Of a stretch of 9,966 bases of DNA, positions 7,924 to 9,966 are shown piece after piece. The notes under the pieces are model-generated. The model ran no database searches. It worked only from the letters and a program-made list of their open reading frames with translations, and was not told where the DNA came from. Numbering within the stretch: position 1 is the first letter of the stretch; each line of letters begins with the position of its first letter. A program made the translations under genes and the position numbers. Source of the stretch: Planctomycetota bacterium (GTDB lineage Bacteria; Planctomycetota; Phycisphaerae; WQYP01; JAJZKY01); NCBI GenBank assembly GCA_021803885.1, contig JAJZKY010000129.1:1-9966 (forward strand), read 5' to 3'.

Positions 7924-7937
7924 CCCGCGGTCGCGGG
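7924..7937. repeat. Short GC-rich dyad CCCGCG / CGCGGG
   Basis: Perfect 6-bp arms (7924-7929 and 7932-7937) are separated by two bases. As RNA it folds with a GGTC loop and five pairs. It is one of several inverted repeats in the hydrolase-SorC interval. The short arms and high GC mean it could be chance. Confidence 0.25.
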
Positions 7938-8094
7938 ACTGAGGCCGGGTCACGTATGGCGCTGGCGAGAGGCTCTGCAAGGTGAAATGCTCTGCTTCAA
8001 GGTGCTTGGCGTTCGTCGGAGCGGGTTCTCCCACGTTGGTGTGACGTGAAGAATGGAAGTTCGTCGTCGGGAGAGGGCCGGCAATTGACGGTAA

Positions 8095-8108
8095 CGGAAA
8101 CGATTTCA
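8095..8108. promoter_or_regulatory. LacI-family / cre-like operator candidate
   Basis: CGGAAACGATTTCA matches the catabolite-responsive element pattern TGNAANCGNTNNCA at eight of nine fixed positions and shows GAAA/TTTC symmetry around the central CGA. LacI/GalR-family regulators bind sites with this central CG. On the minus strand it directly follows a GATAAT box (8116-8111), though no good -35 box is placed for it. A site between the SorC operator and the hydrolase gene would add sugar or catabolite control; no LacI-type gene is in the window. Confidence 0.35.
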
Positions 8109-8345
8109 TTATCCTGTGCGCCGTTGGTCGGTGGTTTTCACGGATCCCTCACGGAGGCGGTGCAACGACTATATGGTTGCGAGTGGTGACGTCCGGCGTT
8201 AAAGGTGGGAGAGCCGAGCAGGACGTGGTCCCGGTTGGTGGGTCTCCTGGTTTGCGCGGCAGTGGTCATTCGCAATCCTTCCGCTGTTTCGAGTGCGCGA
8301 AAATCGGCGTGTCGTGGGTCAATGTAATAAAGGATGTAAGGGCTG

Positions 8346-8358
8346 GTCACCGCGTGAC
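8346..8358. repeat. Dyad GTCAC-CGC-GTGAC
   Basis: Perfect 5-bp arms (8346-8350 and 8354-8358) lie around a 3-bp centre. It is the size of a small operator half-site pair or a weak hairpin, and one element of the inverted-repeat-rich leader. Confidence 0.25.
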
Positions 8359-8377
8359 TTGGTGCGCCTGGAACTTC

Positions 8378-8392
8378 GCAAGCTGTGCTTGC
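8378..8392. repeat. Dyad GCAAGC-TGT-GCTTGC
   Basis: Perfect 6-bp arms (8378-8383 and 8387-8392) surround a 3-base centre, giving a 15-bp symmetric element. It could be an operator or a small hairpin in the leftward leader RNA. Confidence 0.3.
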
Positions 8393-8460
8393 TGCCGGAC
8401 CGAGTGGATATTTCGCTGGATCTATTGGCCTGCCTGACAGCGGTGCTCTTATGGCCGTTG

Positions 8461-8486
8461 AGCCATCGTGCGACACACGCACGGCT
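8461..8486 (-). ncRNA. Bulged hairpin 2 of the leftward leader
   Basis: CGTGCG (8467-8472) pairs with CGCACG (8478-8483) across a 5-base loop, and AGC (8461-8463) pairs with GCT (8484-8486), leaving a 3-base bulge (8464-8466). In the leftward transcript it lies roughly 95-120 nt after the predicted start, soon after a first and stronger bulged hairpin. The pairing is seen directly; an RNA function is inference, and no known riboswitch class was recognised. Confidence 0.35.
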
Positions 8487-8521
8487 ATCCTTTCCCCCGA
8501 CTTGCACAGCACCAGGCGTTT

Positions 8522-8554
8522 GGGTTAGCCAGCGCCATCGCTGGCTGGGAACCC
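8522..8554 (-). ncRNA. Strong bulged hairpin 1 at the start of the leftward leader
   Basis: AGCCAGCG (8527-8534) pairs perfectly with CGCTGGCT (8539-8546) across the 4-base CCAT loop. The stem continues with GGGTT (8522-8526) to AACCC (8550-8554) past a 3-base GGG bulge (8547-8549), giving 13 base pairs in all. It is the strongest fold in the window and lies about 28-60 nt downstream of the predicted leftward start. No U-run follows on either strand, so it is not a standard terminator. It may be an RNA switch, a 5'-stabilising stem or a protein-binding hairpin. Confidence 0.5.
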
Positions 8555-8588
8555 TTATTCCGGTGACGTGTGTAAGGCGCTTAGGGCG

Positions 8589-8617
8589 ACTATATCGACC
8601 GCTGCACATATTGTCAA
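8589..8617 (-). promoter_or_regulatory. Near-consensus housekeeping promoter, leftward
   Basis: On the minus strand the -35 box TTGACA (8617-8612, perfect) and the -10 box TATAGT (8594-8589, five of six) are separated by exactly 17 bp. Transcription would start near 8582 and run toward the hydrolase and glpD. It is the best promoter in the window. The predicted leader to the hydrolase ATG is about 985 nt. The CTGCACA repeats lie over its spacer and just upstream of its -35, as expected of a repressor site. Confidence 0.7.
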
Positions 8618-8638
8618 GGAATCTGCACAAAGTTGCAG
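8602..8638. promoter_or_regulatory. Probable SorC operator: two CTGCACA repeats 21 bp apart
   Basis: CTGCACA occurs at 8602-8608 and 8623-8629, two helical turns apart, so both copies face the same side of the DNA. Each is followed by a partial mirror: TGTCAAG (8612-8618) matches five of seven positions of the reverse complement, and TGCAG (8634-8638) mirrors CTGCA exactly. SorC-family regulators such as CggR bind as tetramers to repeated half-sites, so the layout fits the adjacent gene. Binding by this particular regulator is inferred. Confidence 0.55.
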
Positions 8639-8688
8639 GATCTATTGTTAGTCCAGGTGCGGTTAGGGAAGCGTAGGTAGTCTGATGG

Positions 8689-8694
8689 TAAGAT
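8689..8694 (+). promoter_or_regulatory. Candidate -10 box for a leaderless SorC transcript
   Basis: TAAGAT fits the actinobacterial -10 pattern TANNNT and ends immediately before the ATG at 8695. A transcript from it would begin near 8701, where an in-frame GTG occurs. No Shine-Dalgarno sequence precedes either codon and no convincing -35 was found, which is common for leaderless genes in this phylum. This is a pattern match only. Confidence 0.35.
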
Positions 8695-9687
8695 ATGGTC
8701 GTGGAAAAGCCGAAACTGGCCGACGCAGTCAGGGCAGCGCGTCTCTACTACATTCAAGACCTGACCATGGAGGAGATTGCCCGCGACATGGGCACTTCTC
8801 GGTCGAGCATATCGCGCTTGCTTGGTTTGGCCAGAGCCGAGGGGTTGATCGAGGTCCGTATTCACGCCCCAAACGCACAGGCGTCCGAGCTGGAGCAACG
8901 TCTCCGGCGGTCTTATGGTATCGAGGCCCTTGTGGTTCCTGTGTCCGAGAGCGCTACCGAGATGGAAATATTAGACCAGGTGGCTCGATCGGCCGCGTGG
9001 CAGTTCACCTCCATGTGCGAATCAGAGATGATAATAGGGGTGGCATGGGGCACGACCATCGCGGCGGTGAGTCAGCACCTTTCGAGAAAGATGACACATG
9101 GCGCCGAGGTTGTGCAGCTCAATGGTGCGGGAAACACTCTTTCAACTGGCATCGATTATGCGAGTGACATTCTTGGGCGCTTCGGGTCGGCGCTGGATGC
9201 GCGGGTACAACAATTTCCCGTCCCCACGTTTTTCGACTTTGCGGCAACGCGCGAGATGTTGTGGAAGGAGCGCAGCATTATGCGAATCCTCAACCTTCAG
9301 GAGCGGTGTGACTTGATGGTGTTCAGCGTTGGCGCTATGACAGGTGGGCTGCCGAGTCACGTCTACTCGGGAGGCTACCTTGAGCCTGACGATCTTGATG
9401 CTATTAAGGCTTACGGAGTCGTCGGAGACGTTGCAACTTACTTCCTGCGTGAGAATGGGGTCTCAGAGGGGATTCCGCTTAACCTACGTTCTAGTGGACC
9501 GCCGCCGGAGATAATAAGAAAGGCTCCGCGAAGGCTTTGTGTGGTTTCTGGAACCCATAAAGCAAGGGGTTTAAAAGCTGCATTGACCGCCCAACTGGTT
9601 ACTAATCTTATCGTCGATGAACGTACCGCGCGCACAGTATTGGATCTTGACAAGTCGGATAGAGAAGCGGGTAGCTTCAGACCGTAA
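8695..9687 (+). CDS. SorC-family (DeoR-like) sugar-binding transcriptional regulator
   Basis: This is a 330-residue protein, full length for the family. Residues about 12-56 form the helix-turn-helix: AARLYYIQDLTMEEIAR, then GTSRSSISRLLGLARAEGLI, typical of the SorC/DeoR group. A short linker leads to the effector domain (about 68-320) with GVAWGTTIAAVSQHL (115-129), VVQLNGAGN (139-147), VFSVGAM (209-215), GVVGDVATYF (241-250) and SGTHKARGLKAAL (285-297), all matching the phosphosugar-binding fold. Family members act as tetramers that bind DNA and release it, or activate, on binding a phosphorylated sugar or polyol. An in-frame TAA at 8689 rules out a start further upstream; the ATG at 8695 lacks a ribosome site and a GTG at 8701 is an alternative. 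Divergence from hydrolase-glpD with operator-like repeats between them makes that operon the likely target. The effector is unknown. Confidence 0.93.
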   Translation: MVVEKPKLADAVRAARLYYIQDLTMEEIARDMGTSRSSISRLLGLARAEGLIEVRIHAPNAQASELEQRLRRSYGIEALVVPVSESATEMEILDQVARSAAWQFTSMCESEMIIGVAWGTTIAAVSQHLSRKMTHGAEVVQLNGAGNTLSTGIDYASDILGRFGSALDARVQQFPVPTFFDFAATREMLWKERSIMRILNLQERCDLMVFSVGAMTGGLPSHVYSGGYLEPDDLDAIKAYGVVGDVATYFLRENGVSEGIPLNLRSSGPPPEIIRKAPRRLCVVSGTHKARGLKAALTAQLVTNLIVDERTARTVLDLDKSDREAGSFRP

Positions 9688-9766
9688 CGGTCCCTGGTTA
9701 ACGTTCTACAGTTGTCCCTGCAGTGGTCCGGCCGGGTATTAGAGGTCTGGGTGAGAGTGTGGGCCG

Positions 9767-9785
9767 TTGTCGGGATGCCCGATAA
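9767..9785. terminator. Hairpin downstream of the SorC gene
   Basis: TTGTCGGG (9767-9774) pairs with CCCGATAA (9778-9785) across ATG, with one G-T wobble, giving eight pairs about 80 bp after the SorC stop. A U-run does not follow, so termination here would be weak. The same bases contain GATAAT, which could instead be a -10 box for a gene further right. Confidence 0.3.
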
Positions 9786-9794
9786 TGGGCGGAA

Positions 9795-9829
9795 GTGCCG
9801 TTGCAATGGCACGGTTAGAAGCGTTTTTT
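9795..9829 (+). terminator. Possible intrinsic terminator of the SorC gene
   Basis: GTGCCGT (9795-9801) pairs with ATGGCAC (9806-9812) across the TGCA loop, with one G-T wobble, and TTTTTT follows at 9824-9829. The 11-base gap between stem and U-run is too long for a textbook terminator, so termination is likely inefficient. It lies about 110 bp after the SorC stop. Confidence 0.35.
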
Positions 9830-9966
9830 AAGCCGTTCGCGTCTAGCGCGGCAGGGGCCGAATTAGTGCATAGAGGTGCAAGGCGTTATTTCCCGGTGGC
9901 CCATATCGGCCAGATCGCTTCCAGCGGTCATGCGATAGCAAGGGTTGAGCTGAGGGTGGGCGGCCC
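9806..9966 (+). CDS. Possible start of an unknown protein (runs off right edge)
   Basis: From the ATG at 9806 the frame is open for 53 codons to the window edge and begins MARLEAFFKPFASSAAG, with later segments RRYFPVAHIGQIASSG and ARVELRVGG. GCGGAAG lies about ten bases before the ATG; another in-frame ATG is at 9785. I recognise no family. A frame of this length is not rare by chance in GC-rich DNA, the frame on the other strand is also open for about 40 codons, and the start overlaps the possible terminator stem. Treat it as tentative. Confidence 0.25.
   Translation, partial: MARLEAFFKPFASSAAGAELVHRGARRYFPVAHIGQIASSGHAIARVELRVGG

Larger units (their letters stand above)
7599..8694. other. 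1.1-kb divergent intergenic region, rich in inverted repeats
   Basis: No reading frame here looks like a protein: the longest ones (7714-8109 minus, 8138-8512 minus, 8293-8676 plus) have low-complexity or random-looking sequence and no good ribosome site. The region instead holds a strong leftward promoter at the SorC end, two operator-like repeats, several perfect inverted repeats (7777-7793, 7793-7817, 7924-7937, 8346-8358, 8378-8392, 8461-8486, 8522-8554) and a LacI-type site at 8095-8108. It is unusually long for a bacterial divergent promoter region. It is either a long, structured 5' leader of the hydrolase-glpD operon, or it contains an unrecognised small RNA or a decayed gene. Confidence 0.6.

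Noticed and set aside
7714..8109. 131-codon minus frame in the long leader
   Set aside because: The composition is random-looking (many Thr, Arg, Ser and Pro) with no motif; its ATG overlaps the cre-like site and has no ribosome site.
8138..8512. 124-codon minus frame in the long leader
   Set aside because: It has no ribosome site, no recognisable domain, and several inverted repeats running through it. Kept only as an alternative explanation of the interval.

Overview
The window looks like chromosomal DNA from a GC-rich Gram-positive bacterium, most likely an actinomycete. The basis is the moderately high GC content, the actinobacterial style of the MutS-like pair, SixA and GlpD, and frequent GTG and overlapping starts. 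This is inference, because no rRNA, tRNA or species marker is present. There is no insertion sequence, CRISPR array or tRNA.

Layout. Positions 1-2007 (minus) carry two MutS-family genes joined by a 4-base ATGA overlap; the second runs off the left edge. Positions 2008-2866 hold no convincing gene, only a 27-bp nested dyad. Positions 2867-3424 (minus) encode a SixA-type histidine phosphatase. Positions 3425-3978 hold no convincing gene. Positions 3979-7598 (minus) are a two-gene operon: a nine-helix membrane protein with an extracytoplasmic alpha/beta-hydrolase domain, then glpD (FAD glycerol-3-phosphate dehydrogenase), joined by a GTGA overlap. Positions 7599-8694 lack a convincing gene but contain many inverted repeats and regulatory signals. 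Positions 8695-9687 (plus) encode a SorC-family sugar-responsive regulator. The last 280 bases hold possible terminators and perhaps the start of another reading frame.

How it may work. A near-consensus leftward promoter (TTGACA-17-TATAGT, 8617 to 8589) faces the hydrolase-glpD operon. It is overlapped by two CTGCACA repeats exactly 21 bp apart, just upstream of the divergent SorC gene. The simplest reading is that SorC senses a phosphorylated sugar or polyol and controls both directions. The leftward transcript would then have a leader of almost 1 kb that begins with two bulged hairpins. The hydrolase may release a glycerol-containing compound outside the membrane, with GlpD oxidising glycerol-3-phosphate to DHAP inside; no glpK or glpF is visible, so the route between them is unknown. 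The most novel-looking parts are the long structured leader with its operator-covered promoter, and the coupled hydrolase-GlpD pair.
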